A stretch of DNA of 64,000 bases from Leucobacter sp. UT-8R-CII-1-4 (GCF_030010235.1 NZ_JASCRS010000001.1:1-64000); one strand, 5' to 3'. Shown: positions 1 through 11,617, counted from the stretch's first letter. Notes: a model not told the origin generated them from the sequence alone. Numbers and translations: made by a program.

Positions 1-408
1 CACACACCCCACACCCACCCCCAACACCACACCCCAACCAACCCCACGGCGTGTCACCCCAAAACCCAAAAACCAGACGGCGTGTCGCAACCCACCACAC
101 CCACGACCAACCACCACCACACAAACGCTGCGCACAGCGATGCTTCCCCGTGCGGCTGCGTGCGTGTCGTAAGCCGCAATGGTGATCCAACGCGGACAAC
201 TCAGACAAAACAGCAAACACCGAAAGCGCCGAAACCGACCAGGCCAAGCAAAACCAAGATTGTGATCGATACGCCTCGACAGATTCGGCACGCCTCAATT
301 GGGAACGGGAGAGAAAAGGGAGACTGAGAAGAAGTAATGATCAATAGGGCAAGAGATAAGAAGCGGAAGCGACCACAGTTCGCAGCTACCTAATGCTTGA
401 ATAGTTGA
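1..408. other. Intergenic region upstream of tgt, no convincing gene
   Basis: The first 120 bases are strongly C/A-rich on the plus strand, with almost no T. The 10-mer ACGGCGTGTC occurs twice (46-55 and 77-86), 31 bases apart in direct orientation. I do not recognise it as a known operator. An 81-codon open frame at 82-327 is rich in Thr, Pro and His, has no ribosome binding site and resembles nothing I know, so I do not call it. Bases 330-408 are A/G-rich and probably hold the tgt promoter. Confidence 0.5.
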
Positions 409-1704
<1,296 letters not shown>

Positions 1705-1713
1705 CCCGACACC

Positions 1714-1750
1714 AAAAAGGCCCGCCGACAATTGTCGAGCGGGCCTTTTC
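1714..1750. terminator. Bidirectional terminator between tgt and the YhhQ gene
   Basis: AAAAGGCCCGC and GCGGGCCTTTT pair around the self-complementary CGACAATTGTCG. The A-run on the left and T-run on the right allow termination of both convergent genes. Confidence 0.85.
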
Positions 1751-1778
1751 TGTAGCTATACAGTGTGCAGCTCTGAAA

Positions 1779-2531
1779 CTAGGCAGTCGCAGTCTCGGCG
1801 TTGCGCACCATTTTGATCACGCGAGTCGTGACCGGCAGCAACACGACCTCGGCGAGCACCTTGACCACATAGCCAAGAACGACGTACATGATGAAGTCAG
1901 TACCAGTGATGACACCAGCAAAAGCAACAGTACAGAAGATCAGTGTGTCGAAGAGCTGACCGACCACGGTTGAGCCGATAAGTCGGGTGCGCAAAAAACG
2001 ACCCGAAGTGCGCTTGCGCATACGGTCAAGCACCCAGGCGTTCATCAACTGCCCGACTAGGAAGGCGATCAAACTGGCTGCCACGATCCTCGGCACAAAA
2101 CCAAGCACTGCCGCGAACGCTTCTTGGTTTTCCCAACCAGCTGCCGGCGGTGAAATCTGCACCACAAAAATAGTGAGCGAAGCCAGCATCGCGAGCCCGA
2201 AGGCGGTGAAGATAGCACGCCGAGAAGCTTTCAGACCGTAAACCTCAGCGAGCACATCACCGAGCACGTAAGCGAGCGGGAAGAGAAACACTCCCCCATC
2301 GAATACGAGCGGCAGTTCAGCACCGAAGAGAGTTACCGCACCAAAAGCGATTGGCTTCACTGCGACGACATTCGAGATCAGCAGAATGCCAACAAAAATG
2401 GCCGAGATCGTGGTGTAGCGAGCACCGGTAGCGGCAGCGCGCGCGCCGGGCGTCATGTACTTCGCCGAGTCTTCGGCGCCGTTCACAGCTGGCTCACTCA
2501 CCACGGTCTCCATGCGTTCTACGTTACTCAC
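1779..2531 (-). CDS. Queuosine precursor transporter, YhhQ family
   Basis: Integral membrane protein of 250 residues with six or seven hydrophobic segments after a polar N-terminus of about 35 residues. Family features seen include the start of the first segment ([20 protein letters not shown]), the loop [16 protein letters not shown] and the late segments with [19 protein letters not shown]. YhhQ (QPTR) proteins import queuosine precursors such as preQ0/preQ1 or queuine. The GTG start at 2531 overlaps the gltX stop by four bases (GTGA), so it is translationally coupled to gltX and sits beside tgt. The pairing with tgt supports the transport role; the exact substrate is unknown. Confidence 0.88.
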   Translation of the reverse strand: MSNVERMETVVSEPAVNGAEDSAKYMTPGARAAATGARYTTISAIFVGILLISNVVAVKPIAFGAVTLFGAELPLVFDGGVFLFPLAYVLGDVLAEVYGLKASRRAIFTAFGLAMLASLTIFVVQISPPAAGWENQEAFAAVLGFVPRIVAASLIAFLVGQLMNAWVLDRMRKRTSGRFLRTRLIGSTVVGQLFDTLIFCTVAFAGVITGTDFIMYVVLGYVVKVLAEVVLLPVTTRVIKMVRNAETATA

Positions 2532-4054
2532 GCGCGGTCGGCAAGAAACGCGGCGAGCTTGCGAAGGCGCGCCAGGGTCTCATCGCGTCCGAGCAGCTCG
2601 AACGATTCAAAGAGCGGAGGTGAAACACGGCGACCCGAAGCCGCAACTCGCAACGCACCGAAGGCAACGCGTGGCTTGAGGCCAAGACCATCAATCAGCG
2701 CGTTCTGCAGGGCAGTTTGAATTGCTTCAGTTTGCCATTCAGTCTCAGCGATTGGCTCAAGCGCGGCGATTCCGGCTTCAAGTACCTGAATCGCGTCAGC
2801 ACCGAGTGATTTGAGCGCGTCTTCCTGGTATTCGAGCGACTCAGCATTTGTGAACAGGAAACCCATCATGTTCACTACTTCGCTAAGCACCGTTACGCGG
2901 CTCTGCACCAGCGGAACAGCTGCGCGAATTGTCTCGAGCTGAGCCTCGCTCGGCTCTGGATTCAGTGCGCCGCCCGCGATGAGATACGGCAGAATTCGCT
3001 GACCAAAATCTTCTTCGCTGAGCAGTCGAATGTGGTCCGCGTTGATCGAGTCGGCCTTTTTCTGGTCGAAGCGGGCCGGGTTTGGGTTCACGTCGACGAC
3101 GTCGAACGCTTCGATCATCTCGTCGCTCGTGAATACGTCACGGTCGGCAGCAATTGACCAGCCGAGGAGCGAGAGGTAGTTCAGCAGACCCTCGGGAATG
3201 AAACCGCGGTCTCGATGATGCAGCAGGTTCGATTCAGGGTCACGCTTTGAAAGCTTCTTGTTGCCCTCGCCCAACACGTAAGGCAAGTGTCCGAAGCGTG
3301 GGATCGCCGACTCAATACCAAGGTCTACCAGAGCGCGATGCATTGCAACCTGGCGCGGTGTCGACGAAAGCAGATCTTCGCCGCGCAGCACGTGGGTGAT
3401 ACCCATCAGCGCGTCGTCAACCGGGTTGGTGAGAGTGTAGAGCGGAGCACCATTTGGTCGAACCACAACGTAATCGATGGTGCTGCCAACTGGGAAGTTG
3501 ATTTCACCTCGAACGAGGTCATCGAACCCGAGATCGATCTCTGGCACGCGGAAGCGCAGTGCCGGTTCGCGGCCCTCTGCGCGGAATGCTGCCTTCTGCT
3601 CGTCGCTCAGGTTGCGATCGTAGTTGTCGTAACCGAGCTGTTTTGGGCGGCCGGCAGCTTCGTTGCGCGCGTCAATCTCTTCGGCCGTCGAGAAGCTTTC
3701 GTAGAGGTAACCGGCTGCGAGCAGTCGGTCAGCGATATCACGATAGATTTCGCCACGCTCTGACTGACGGTATGGTCCGTGTGGTCCACCGGCGTCAATG
3801 CCCTCATCCCAGTCGAGGCCGAGCCAACGAAGAGAGTCGAGAATCTGGCCGTAGCTTTCTTCGCTATCGCGGGCAGCATCGGTGTCTTCAATACGGAACA
3901 CAAAGGTGCCGCCGGTATGTCGCGCGTAGGCCCAGTTGAAGAGCGCGGTACGCACCATACCCACGTGCGGGGTTCCGGTTGGAGACGGGCAGAAACGTAC
4001 TCGTACGTCGCTACCGGTTGCGGTCGAAAATTGGGGTTCGCTGACTGTAGACAT
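2528..4054 (-). CDS. gltX: Glutamyl-tRNA synthetase
   Basis: Charges tRNA-Glu with glutamate. The class I signatures are present: the HIGH-type motif in [11 protein letters not shown] (residues 24-33) and the KMSKS-type motif KLSKR (267-271). The length of 508 residues is normal for bacterial GluRS. The ATG at 4054 is preceded by GAGGGCG at suitable spacing. It leads the two-gene unit gltX-yhhQ. In many actinobacteria gltX lies close to leuB-ilvE-FAH; here rlmN and a LysR/MFS pair lie between them. Confidence 0.97.
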   Translation of the reverse strand: MSTVSEPQFSTATGSDVRVRFCPSPTGTPHVGMVRTALFNWAYARHTGGTFVFRIEDTDAARDSEESYGQILDSLRWLGLDWDEGIDAGGPHGPYRQSERGEIYRDIADRLLAAGYLYESFSTAEEIDARNEAAGRPKQLGYDNYDRNLSDEQKAAFRAEGREPALRFRVPEIDLGFDDLVRGEINFPVGSTIDYVVVRPNGAPLYTLTNPVDDALMGITHVLRGEDLLSSTPRQVAMHRALVDLGIESAIPRFGHLPYVLGEGNKKLSKRDPESNLLHHRDRGFIPEGLLNYLSLLGWSIAADRDVFTSDEMIEAFDVVDVNPNPARFDQKKADSINADHIRLLSEEDFGQRILPYLIAGGALNPEPSEAQLETIRAAVPLVQSRVTVLSEVVNMMGFLFTNAESLEYQEDALKSLGADAIQVLEAGIAALEPIAETEWQTEAIQTALQNALIDGLGLKPRVAFGALRVAASGRRVSPPLFESFELLGRDETLARLRKLAAFLADRA

Positions 4055-4100
4055 CGCCCTCTAGTTTAGTCCTTGCGCGTGAACGGTGGGTTTCGCTCGG

Positions 4101-5411
4101 CTAGGCGAGTTCTGGTGCCGATTTTGCAGCCTTACGCTGGTGCCCTGCAATGAGCAGTGATGCCACTGCCCCGAGTGCTAGCAGGCCACTAGAGACAACG
4201 GCCAAGAACGAGAAATCTGACATGGCAAAAATCACGCCAGACAGTACTCCCGCAACGGCGCCTGCGGCACTCATGAACGTGTCAGAGCGGCCCTGCCACT
4301 TGGTGCGCTCCATCGCCGGGGTGATTTCGGTCAGCAACGCCGCACCAGCCACGGTCACAAGGCCCCAACCAACGCCGAGCAAGACCATCGCTAGCTGAAC
4401 AGTGAAGTGCGAGGCACCCGAAATGTAGGAAAACACCACTGAACTCAGCAACACAACCCAGCCAATAGCCATCGTCTGCAGGCTGCCGATTCGACCGGCC
4501 ATAAAGCCAATCAACGGCGATAGGCCATACATTCCGGCAATATGCAGCGAAAGGGTGAAACCGACCAATTGCGGTGTGCCCTCATGATGCATGAGGTGCA
4601 GTGGAGTCATCGCCATCAACGCCACCATGATCGCCTGCGCCATCGCAATAGCAAAGATAGTGAGTACTTGTGCGCGTCGATTTCCAAGCAGTGCCTTGGC
4701 GGGTGCGGCTTTCTTCGAATCTGATGCGGCAGCGGCCATCTGCTCAGCAGTTGGATCAGGCAGCGTGCGCGAAAGCAATAGCGGATCGGGTCGCAGCATC
4801 AGCCAGGTCAGCAGGGCGGCAAGCCCCTGCGCAATGATCGGGAACACAAATACGCCTGCGAGTGGTGTGAGCCCGAGCATATCGCCAACGACCGCGCCAG
4901 GGCCGAGCAGGTTCGGGCCAACCACGGCACCAATGGTGATCGCCCAGACCACAAGTGAGAGGTCACGGGCACGGTTTTTAGGCTGAGCAAGATCGGCAGC
5001 TGCAAAGCGCGAAAGCAATTGCACCGCGCTAGCGACACCAAGCATGGCGAGGCCAACAGCAAGCACCCACCACTGCCCTATCGCCGATCCGAGGATCGCG
5101 ACAAAGGCTCCAGCCATTGCAACCAGGCTGCCAGTCACGAGTGCGCGGCGGCGACCGTGGCGAGCAGCAATTCGCGCCAGCGGAATACCAGCAAGGGCCG
5201 CGCCACCGTTAAAGGTTGCAGAGGCGAGCCCTGAGATTGCGTCATTCCCGCTCACCTCTGCCAGCAGCAGCGCGCCAACAGAGAGCGCCGCTCCGACGCC
5301 TAGACCACCAAGAATCGTGGCGATCGAGAGCGTCCACAGTGTGCGGCGCTGTACGGCGCGAATTCGCGCTTCGTGCAGCTCGGTTTCAGCGTTTGTCTCC
5401 GCCGCGCTCAC
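4101..5411 (-). CDS. MFS transporter (12-TM type)
   Basis: Major facilitator protein of 436 residues with about 12 hydrophobic segments and the motif-A-like loop RIAARHGRRRA between segments 2 and 3. The open frame extends seven codons further, but GTG 5411 makes a GTGA overlap with the stop of the upstream LysR gene and gives the normal short N-terminus VSAAETNAE, so I choose it. Co-transcription with the LysR regulator suggests that this regulator controls it. Substrate unknown; drug or metabolite efflux is the family expectation. Confidence 0.88.
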   Translation of the reverse strand: MSAAETNAETELHEARIRAVQRRTLWTLSIATILGGLGVGAALSVGALLLAEVSGNDAISGLASATFNGGAALAGIPLARIAARHGRRRALVTGSLVAMAGAFVAILGSAIGQWWVLAVGLAMLGVASAVQLLSRFAAADLAQPKNRARDLSLVVWAITIGAVVGPNLLGPGAVVGDMLGLTPLAGVFVFPIIAQGLAALLTWLMLRPDPLLLSRTLPDPTAEQMAAAASDSKKAAPAKALLGNRRAQVLTIFAIAMAQAIMVALMAMTPLHLMHHEGTPQLVGFTLSLHIAGMYGLSPLIGFMAGRIGSLQTMAIGWVVLLSSVVFSYISGASHFTVQLAMVLLGVGWGLVTVAGAALLTEITPAMERTKWQGRSDTFMSAAGAVAGVLSGVIFAMSDFSFLAVVSSGLLALGAVASLLIAGHQRKAAKSAPELA

Positions 5412-6358
5412 TCCGCTGCCTCGAGTCCCCAAACGCTGCCGTCAACGTTGGAAAGCAGTCGTTTACAGAGGCGAACCTGGGGGCTCTCGTTCGCGGTACT
5501 CATTGAGATCAAACCAATCGTTCGGTATCGGGGTGGGTCAAGAGGTAGGGCGACCGCGTCATCGGGCAGCGTGCGCGCTGCCGCCAGGGCGAGACCCGGC
5601 ACCATCGCAACAGCGCCGCCGGCAGCCACCATTGCAAGCATTGCCGGAGAGTTGTCGGTTTCCTGAATGATTTCGGGTTCAAAGCCGCATTCTTCGGCGG
5701 CTGCGAGCAGATGGCCTCGGCACTTGGTGCAACCTGCAATCCAGTGCTCTCCCGCGTAGTCGCCAAGTTTTGCCGAGGTCGCGCCGTTTACGCGGTCTTT
5801 GTTCACCACGAGACTCATGGTTTCGCACCAGAGCGGTGTGAAGGTGCTGCCTGCCGGAAGTTCTGCGGCACCCTCATAGTCAAAGATCAGGGCGCAATCA
5901 ACCTCACCGTCACGCAGCATTTCTACAGCGCCCGGAGGTTCGGCTTCGCGGTACTGCAGTGATACATTTGGCGCTTCGACGGCGAGCAGCCGCATGATGG
6001 TTGGCACAATCGTCGCGCTCGCGCTTGGGAACGCCACGAGACGAAGTGTGCCACCGCGCTCACCGCGCAAGTCATCAATTGCAGCAAGCGCGGCGTCGAT
6101 TTCAGCGACGACTGTGCGCGCATGCTCGGCGAGAATATTGCCGGCGGTGGTGAGCCGAATGCCACGCCCTTGACGCTCGATCAGCGGCACCGCGAGACGG
6201 GTCTCAACGCGTTTGATCCGCTGACTCACCGCAGGCTGGCTCAGCCCGAGGCTGGCAGCAGCTGAGGTCAGTGAACCGGTCGTGGCTAGCGCATGCAGAA
6301 TTCGCATCTCGGTCGAATCAATCGCGCCAAGCGGATCTGTTGTTCGAGTGGTGCTCAT
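5408..6358 (-). CDS. LysR-family transcriptional regulator
   Basis: LysR-type regulator of 316 residues. The winged HTH lies at about residues 16-75 (ILHALATTGSLTSAAASLGL, then LSQPAVSQRIKRVE), followed by the linker and a periplasmic-binding-like effector domain beginning at GGTLRLVAFPSAS. The ATG at 6358 has no ribosome binding site; the hexamer TATGCT lies exactly six bases upstream, so the mRNA is probably leaderless. It is the first gene of a two-gene unit with an MFS transporter whose start overlaps its stop. Ligand unknown. Confidence 0.92.
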   Translation of the reverse strand: MSTTRTTDPLGAIDSTEMRILHALATTGSLTSAAASLGLSQPAVSQRIKRVETRLAVPLIERQGRGIRLTTAGNILAEHARTVVAEIDAALAAIDDLRGERGGTLRLVAFPSASATIVPTIMRLLAVEAPNVSLQYREAEPPGAVEMLRDGEVDCALIFDYEGAAELPAGSTFTPLWCETMSLVVNKDRVNGATSAKLGDYAGEHWIAGCTKCRGHLLAAAEECGFEPEIIQETDNSPAMLAMVAAGGAVAMVPGLALAAARTLPDDAVALPLDPPRYRTIGLISMSTANESPQVRLCKRLLSNVDGSVWGLEAAE

Positions 6359-6364
6359 AGTTCC

Positions 6365-6370
6365 AGCATA
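6365..6370 (-). promoter_or_regulatory. -10 element of a leaderless LysR transcript
   Basis: TATGCT read on the minus strand, followed by GGAACT and then the ATG. No clear -35 is visible. Confidence 0.55.
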
Positions 6371-6492
6371 AGCCTACAGAATGGAATATTGATAATTCAT
6401 TCATATTGCTTATTTGGGGTGCTGGATCGCAGCCACGCTCCGCAGGCTAACTCGGGGCGCCAGGCGTTCGCCCGAGAATGATCCCGCGCAGC

Positions 6493-6529
6493 AAAAAGCC
6501 CCACTCTCGAATCAAAGAGTGGGGCTTTA
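6493..6529 (-). terminator. Terminator of rlmN
   Basis: Read on the minus strand: GCCCCACTCTT, a short loop, AGAGTGGGGC, then TTTTT. It starts eight bases past the rlmN stop. Confidence 0.9.
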
Positions 6530-6536
6530 GCGACCG

Positions 6537-7847
6537 TTAGACGGCGTTTGCTTCGGCGACATACCGCGCAGCATCTGCCTTGTCTTGCTCGGAAGCAACC
6601 AGCTGACCGCATGCGCCATCGATTTCTTTGCCGCGAGTGTCACGCAGAGTCGTCGGAATGCCCGCAGCATTCAAACGATCAACAAACTCGCGAGTAACAC
6701 TCGGCTCGCTCCTCGTCCACACCGAACCCGGAGTCGGGTTCAAAGGAATCGGATTCACGTGCACCCAACCTCGGCCGCGAGCGTTCAACTTCTCGGCCAA
6801 CAGCTCAGCACGCCAAGCATGATCATTCATGTCTTTGATCAACGCGTACTCGATAGAGACGCGTCGACCGGTGCGCTCGAAGTAACCACGAGCAGCATCA
6901 AGCACCTCATCGACCTTCCAACGACTATTGACCGGAATCAGCTCGTCACGGAGCTTGTCGTCTGGAGCATGCAACGAAAGCGCAAAAGTCACCGGGATGT
7001 CTTCATCGGCCAACTTGCGAATCGCAGGAGCAAGACCAACAGTCGACACCGTGATTCCGCGCGCACTCATGCCAAGGCCCTCAGGTGAATCTGCAACCAT
7101 GCGGCGCACAGCATTCATCACGCGCTTGTAGTTAGCGAGTGGTTCGCCCATACCCATGAACACAATGTTGTTCACACGCTCGGCCTCAGCACCGTTGCCC
7201 TCTTCACGAGCACGACCGAGACCGCCCTCAGCGATCACGCGGTTCGCCTGCACGATCTGATCCAAGATTTCAGCTGTCGACATATTTCGAGTGAGACCAG
7301 CCTGACCGGTCGCACAGAACGGACAGTTCATACCGCAGCCACACTGACTCGAAACACAGAGCGTGATTCGGCCCGGATAGCGCATCAGCACCGACTCGAC
7401 CAATGCACCGTCAAAGAGACGCCAGAGAAACTTCACAGTCGATCCATCGTCAGTGACAAGGCGCTTGACCTCGGTCAACAGCGGCGGAAAGAACGTTTCA
7501 GCTAGTTCTTCTCGACGGTCCTTTGGCAGGTCAGTCATCTGCGCCGGATCGCTGGTGTAATGCTCGAAGTAGTGCTTTGAAAGCTGCTTCGCGCGAAACT
7601 TCGGCAGACCAAGCTCCATGATCTTCGCCTCCCGCTCGGCGAGAGTCATATCGGCAAGGTGGGCCGGCGGCTGCTTCACACGAGGTGAGGCGAATTGCAG
7701 GGTTGGCCGACCGTCAGGGCCGGTGAGCTGAGTCCAGCCCTCGGTGCGCGGGCGAGTTTGAGGTCGCGATTCAGCGCTACGGGGGCGGGTGCGAATCAGT
7801 TTGCCCTGTTCGGGCTGATTCTCATGGTTGAGCTTATTGGGATCCAC
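6537..7847 (-). CDS. rlmN: 23S rRNA (A2503-C2)/tRNA (A37-C2) methyltransferase RlmN
   Basis: Radical-SAM enzyme that makes 2-methyladenosine at A2503 of 23S rRNA and A37 of some tRNAs. The cluster motif C-x3-C-x2-C is in [14 protein letters not shown] (C171, C175, C178 from the chosen start), and the C-terminal catalytic Cys is in [10 protein letters not shown]. The frame runs to a GTG at 7877, but GTG 7847 ([10 protein letters not shown]) has GAGAAT six bases upstream, like other leaderless starts here, and gives a more usual length of 436 residues. The Arg/Pro-rich N-terminal extension before ADMTLAERE looks typical of related actinobacterial proteins. The start is uncertain. Confidence 0.93.
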   Translation of the reverse strand: MDPNKLNHENQPEQGKLIRTRPRSAESRPQTRPRTEGWTQLTGPDGRPTLQFASPRVKQPPAHLADMTLAEREAKIMELGLPKFRAKQLSKHYFEHYTSDPAQMTDLPKDRREELAETFFPPLLTEVKRLVTDDGSTVKFLWRLFDGALVESVLMRYPGRITLCVSSQCGCGMNCPFCATGQAGLTRNMSTAEILDQIVQANRVIAEGGLGRAREEGNGAEAERVNNIVFMGMGEPLANYKRVMNAVRRMVADSPEGLGMSARGITVSTVGLAPAIRKLADEDIPVTFALSLHAPDDKLRDELIPVNSRWKVDEVLDAARGYFERTGRRVSIEYALIKDMNDHAWRAELLAEKLNARGRGWVHVNPIPLNPTPGSVWTRSEPSVTREFVDRLNAAGIPTTLRDTRGKEIDGACGQLVASEQDKADAARYVAEANAV

Positions 7848-7884
7848 CGAACCATTCTCGCAGCAATTTCTGGACACCGCTGCC

Positions 7885-7910
7885 AGGTCGACGCCAAAAG
7901 GCGCCGACCT
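7885..7910. other. Hairpin between FAH gene and rlmN
   Basis: On the minus strand GGTCGGCGCC and GGCGTCGACC pair around TTTT with one wobble. It lies just past the FAH stop and upstream of rlmN. There is no U-run, so it may be a weak terminator or a leader hairpin. Confidence 0.4.
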
Positions 7911-7918
7911 GCTCCGTG

Positions 7919-8716
7919 CTAAGCCACGGTATTGCGCAAAATCCCGATACCGTCGACCTCAACCTCGACCGTTTCGCCTGCTTCAAGCAAGCCAACCCCT
8001 GCTGGGGTTCCGGTCAAAATTACGTCGCCAGGCAAGAGGGTAAACGCCTCGGACGCATACGAAACGATGCTCGCGATCGAGTGAATCAGGTGAGCGGTTG
8101 AGCTCTGCTGACGCACCTCACCATTTACCCGGGTCTCGATCTTTGCGTCAGCAATATCAAGATCAGTCTCGATAACAGGCCCGAGCGGGCAGAACGTGTC
8201 AAACCCCTTCGCCCGAGACCATTGGCCGTCTTTAATCTGCAGATCGCGGGCGCTCACGTCGTTAGCGCAGGTGAAGCCAAACACCACTTCGAGCGCGCGC
8301 TCGACGGGCACCTGTTTCGCAACCGCACCGATCACCACCGCAAGTTCGCCTTCGTGTTCCACACGATCAGAGATCGCGGGGCGCACGATTGTCTCGCCTG
8401 GGCCAATAATCGAGGTATTGGGCTTCAAAAAGAGCAGTGGTTCGGCTGGCACGTTTACCGCGCCGCCGCCTGTGACGTCTTTCATCTCTTCAACATGATC
8501 GAGGTAATTCTTGCCAACGCACACAATTTTTGAGCGCGGGATCACCGGCGCAAGCAGGCGCACATCACCAAAGGCGATTCGCCTACCTGTGGTGTCGAAA
8601 CCGCTCGCCATTGGATCGCCCAATAGCTCGACGATTTCAACACCGTCGCCGTTTTCAGCCCGGTCAAGAATGCCAAAGCCAATTTCACCTTCGTAGCTGA
8701 AGCGCGCAACCTTCAT
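7919..8716 (-). CDS. Fumarylacetoacetate hydrolase family protein
   Basis: Protein of 265 residues with a short N-terminal cap ([18 protein letters not shown]) and a complete FAH catalytic domain. Family signatures visible are [15 protein letters not shown], the metal-binding stretch [31 protein letters not shown] and the late [12 protein letters not shown]. Members hydrolyse or decarboxylate acylpyruvates and 2-hydroxy-hepta-dienedioates; the physiological substrate of this orthologue is not settled. It starts 12 bases past the ilvE stop, so it belongs to a leuB-ilvE-FAH unit. Confidence 0.92.
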   Translation of the reverse strand: MKVARFSYEGEIGFGILDRAENGDGVEIVELLGDPMASGFDTTGRRIAFGDVRLLAPVIPRSKIVCVGKNYLDHVEEMKDVTGGGAVNVPAEPLLFLKPNTSIIGPGETIVRPAISDRVEHEGELAVVIGAVAKQVPVERALEVVFGFTCANDVSARDLQIKDGQWSRAKGFDTFCPLGPVIETDLDIADAKIETRVNGEVRQQSSTAHLIHSIASIVSYASEAFTLLPGDVILTGTPAGVGLLEAGETVEVEVDGIGILRNTVA

Positions 8717-8728
8717 CGAAAACTACCG

Positions 8729-9832
8729 TTATGCAGTCGCGCCGTTGGCGGCCACGATCTGGTGAACCCAGTTGTGCGGATCGGCCACGGTACCGAACTG
8801 GATGCCGGTAAGTTCTTCGCGCAGCGACATCGTGAGCGCACCCGGCGCCGCGTCGCCGAAGTCAACAATCGTGCCAGCTTCGCTCTTCAGCGCACCGATT
8901 GGTGTGATGACCGCTGCAGTACCGCAGGCGAACGACTCAGTGATCGTGCCGTTTGCAGCACCCTCACGCCACTCGCTCACGGTGACCTCGCGCTCGTCCA
9001 CGGTGAGACCGCGATCCTTCGCCAGCTGGATCAAGCTGCGGCGAGTGATGCCGTCAAGAATGTTGCCGTTGAGTGCCGGGGTGATCAGCGATCCGTCGTT
9101 GCGAACCAGGAAGAGGTTCATGCCACCGAGCTCATCAATCTGGTCTTCGGTAGCGGTGTCGGTAAAGAGTACCTGCGCGCAACCGTTCTGCTGAGCGACG
9201 CGGGTTGGCAAGAGTGATGCGGCGTAGTTGCCGCCGCACTTTGCGGCACCGGTGCCACCGCGGCCTGCACGAGCAAGATCGGTTGACAGCCAGATCGATA
9301 CAGGCTTTACTCCACCGGTGAAGTACGGGCCAGCAGGGCTTGCAATCACCAGGAAGCGAGCCTTCTCTGCGGCGCGCACACCGAGGAAGCTCTCGTCGGA
9401 AATCATGAACGGTCGCAGGTAGAGGCTCTGATCCTCATTCTTTGGCACCCACTGCTCATCAACACGCACGAGTTCTTCAATCGCACGAACGAAAAGCTCT
9501 TCTGGCAGCTCTGGCAAGGCCAGACGCGCAGCGCTCTCGTTCAGACGCCGAGCGTTTGCTTCGGGGCGGAAAGTCACAATGTCACCGTTCGGGTGACGGT
9601 ATGCCTTGATCCCCTCGAAGATCTCTTGACCATAGTGCAGCACCGACGCCGCTGGATCCATGCTGATCGGGCCGTATGGCATGACCTTTGCATCGTGCCA
9701 GCCCTCTTCGCGGCTCCACGAAATCGAAACCATGTGGTCGGTGAATACCTTGCCGAAGCCTGGGTCTACAAGCGCAGCTTCGCGCTCTGCATCGGAAAGT
9801 CGTGTGGCTGGTTGGTAGCTGAACTCGATCAT
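8729..9832 (-). CDS. ilvE: Branched-chain amino acid aminotransferase
   Basis: PLP enzyme of fold type IV that transfers the amino group between glutamate and the 2-oxo acids of Leu, Ile and Val. The 367-residue protein shows the PLP lysine in GAAKCGGNYAASL, the segment LHYGQEIFEGIKAYR and the late ESFACGTAAVITPIG. The length matches the long IlvE group (BCAT II type, with YxxP-type start region). It lies 53 bases after leuB and directly before the FAH gene, consistent with one branched-chain amino acid unit. Confidence 0.96.
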   Translation of the reverse strand: MIEFSYQPATRLSDAEREAALVDPGFGKVFTDHMVSISWSREEGWHDAKVMPYGPISMDPAASVLHYGQEIFEGIKAYRHPNGDIVTFRPEANARRLNESAARLALPELPEELFVRAIEELVRVDEQWVPKNEDQSLYLRPFMISDESFLGVRAAEKARFLVIASPAGPYFTGGVKPVSIWLSTDLARAGRGGTGAAKCGGNYAASLLPTRVAQQNGCAQVLFTDTATEDQIDELGGMNLFLVRNDGSLITPALNGNILDGITRRSLIQLAKDRGLTVDEREVTVSEWREGAANGTITESFACGTAAVITPIGALKSEAGTIVDFGDAAPGALTMSLREELTGIQFGTVADPHNWVHQIVAANGATA

Positions 9833-9885
9833 TCTTGGCTGCTTTCTGCCACGAACTGGCGCGGCACTGATAGTGAGGGAAGGAG

Positions 9886-10947
9886 TTAGAGGCTGGTGCT
9901 TAGGCCAGCGATGATTGCGTCTGCGACCGATGCCGTTGCACGGGCTGCTGAACCGCGCGTCGCGAGGTCAGCAGCAACTGCCGCACGAACGCGGTCGGCT
10001 TCTACGTGCAACGCGAGGTGATCGAGCATGATCGCTGCCGAGAGGATAGCTGCGGTTGGATCTGCAATCTGTTTGCCCGCAATGTCGGGCGCCGAACCGT
10101 GTACTGGTTCGAACATGCTCGGGAAGTCGCCGCTTGGGTTGATGTTTCCGCTGGCTGCGAGTCCGATACCCCCGCCGATTGCTCCGGCGAGGTCTGTGAG
10201 GATATCACCGAAAAGATTATCAGTAACAATGACGTCAAATCGCGCCGGATCCTGAACCATAAAGATCGTCGCGGCGTCTACGTGCATGTAATCGACCGCA
10301 ATGTCTGGGTACTCAGCCGATACCGCAGCAACCACTCGCTGCCAGATCGCACCGGCATGAACGAGCACGTTGGTTTTGTGGACCCAGGTGAGTTTCTTGC
10401 GTGGTCGTTTTGCAGCGGTTTCGAACGCGTAACGCACCACTCGCTCGACGCCGAAAGCCGTGTTGACTGAAACCTCAGTGGCCACCTCGGCTGGGGTGTT
10501 CTCGCGGAGGCGACCGCCGTTGCCCGCGTACGGACCCTCAGTCCCCTCTCGGACAACCACAAAATCGACTTCACCCGGGTTCGCGAGGGTGCTAGTTACC
10601 CCTGGGTAAAGTTTGCAGGGGCGAACATTCGCGTAGTGGTCAAAATCGAATCGGAGCTTCAGCAACAGGCCGCGCTCAATATTTGCATTCTTGAGGCGAG
10701 GATCGCCAGGCACGCCACCGACTGCACCAAAAAGAATGGCGTCATGCTCGGCTAGAGCCTGCTCTTCTTCAGGCAGGAGTGTATCGCCGGTCTCAAGAAA
10801 ACGGTCAGCGCCGAGTTTGAACTCGGTACGCTCAAGTTGCACATCGCTGCCATCGAGAACCGCGTCAAGCACACGATTCGCCTCGCGAATGACTTCTGGG
10901 CCAATGCCATCACCAGGAATGACTGCGAGTTTGATGGTCCGAGACAC
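9886..10947 (-). CDS. leuB: 3-isopropylmalate dehydrogenase
   Basis: Oxidatively decarboxylates 3-isopropylmalate in leucine synthesis. The start is GTG 10947, giving [27 protein letters not shown] sits eight bases upstream. The frame opens 36 codons earlier, but those residues resemble no LeuB and lack a signal for translation. The 353-residue protein has the NAD site [11 protein letters not shown], the substrate Arg loop [12 protein letters not shown] and the metal-binding region [28 protein letters not shown] (in parts). It is first in the leuB-ilvE-FAH unit. Confidence 0.95.
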   Translation of the reverse strand: MSRTIKLAVIPGDGIGPEVIREANRVLDAVLDGSDVQLERTEFKLGADRFLETGDTLLPEEEQALAEHDAILFGAVGGVPGDPRLKNANIERGLLLKLRFDFDHYANVRPCKLYPGVTSTLANPGEVDFVVVREGTEGPYAGNGGRLRENTPAEVATEVSVNTAFGVERVVRYAFETAAKRPRKKLTWVHKTNVLVHAGAIWQRVVAAVSAEYPDIAVDYMHVDAATIFMVQDPARFDVIVTDNLFGDILTDLAGAIGGGIGLAASGNINPSGDFPSMFEPVHGSAPDIAGKQIADPTAAILSAAIMLDHLALHVEADRVRAAVAADLATRGSAARATASVADAIIAGLSTSL

Positions 10948-11138
10948 GTGTGCTCCTTTGAAATTGATACCGCCAGTGACCAGACTACAGCTGTGCGCAC
11001 CCGCTGCGTTGTCTTCCGGCACGAAACCCACGTGGTGTTCCCGTTGCGGAGACACAAGCTGGGTGAAATCTCAAGGAGAGATTAGATACATGCGACCAAG
11101 ATTCAGAAATTCTTCGGCGCATTCATAGACACCACTTT

Positions 11139-11144
11139 TACGCT
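11139..11144 (+). promoter_or_regulatory. -10 element of a leaderless META-lipoprotein transcript
   Basis: TACGCT followed by GAACAC and the ATG. No ribosome binding site precedes the gene. Upstream, 11073-11078 is AAGGAG and is followed by a 12-codon frame at 11090-11128 whose meaning is doubtful. Confidence 0.55.
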
Positions 11145-11150
11145 GAACAC

Positions 11151-11570
11151 ATGAACCTCAAAACACGTATCACCATTGCCACCGCATCCGTCGCCCTGGC
11201 CACTCTTGGTCTTGCGGCCTGTTCAAGCACGAATAACAATGACGCCAGCACCGTAAACAGCGGTGAAACGAATCAAGCAACTCGCGACAACGTCGTCGGC
11301 AAGTGGGGAGACCCCAAATCCACCGATAAGCCTTCTCTCGAATTCACCGCCGATGGCACCTTGAGCGGCTCCGACGGGTGCAACCGGATCACCGGTACCT
11401 GGACCGCTGAGGGCGAAGTAGTTGTCTTCGGCCCAATGGCATCAACCAAGATGGCCTGCGAGGGCGTGGAGACCTGGCTCATTGATCCAGCAAGCGCCAC
11501 GGTCAAGGGCGATGTGCTGACCGTAAGCGACAGCAAGGGCAAAGAGATTGGCACGCTCGATCGCGCCTAA
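11151..11570 (+). CDS. META-domain lipoprotein (HslJ-like)
   Basis: Predicted lipoprotein of 139 residues with a signal peptide and lipobox LAAC (Cys about residue 24), then a low-complexity Asn/Thr linker and one META domain with the typical GKWG, LEFTADGTLSGSDGCNRITG and GPMASTKMACEG segments. META-domain proteins such as E. coli HslJ are linked to heat shock and novobiocin tolerance, but the biochemical function is unknown. It is a single-gene unit with its own terminator, divergent from leuB. Confidence 0.9.
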   Translation: MNLKTRITIATASVALATLGLAACSSTNNNDASTVNSGETNQATRDNVVGKWGDPKSTDKPSLEFTADGTLSGSDGCNRITGTWTAEGEVVVFGPMASTKMACEGVETWLIDPASATVKGDVLTVSDSKGKEIGTLDRA

Positions 11571-11579
11571 ACAGTGAGT

Positions 11580-11617
11580 AATAGAGGCAAGGTTTTGTAC
11601 CTTGCCTCTATTCTTTT
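11580..11617 (+). terminator. Terminator after the META lipoprotein gene
   Basis: A 14-bp perfect stem (AATAGAGGCAAGGT / ACCTTGCCTCTATT) followed by CTTTT. Confidence 0.92.

Noticed and set aside
82..327. Open frame of 81 codons before tgt
   Set aside because: Low-complexity C/A-rich composition, no ribosome binding site and no recognisable protein pattern.
10948..11055. 36-codon N-terminal extension of LeuB
   Set aside because: GTG 10947 has AAAGGAG at ideal spacing and gives the family's normal N-terminus.
11090..11128. 12-codon frame after AAGGAG upstream of the META lipoprotein gene
   Set aside because: Spacing of 11 bases is too long and the downstream gene appears to start from its own leaderless promoter.
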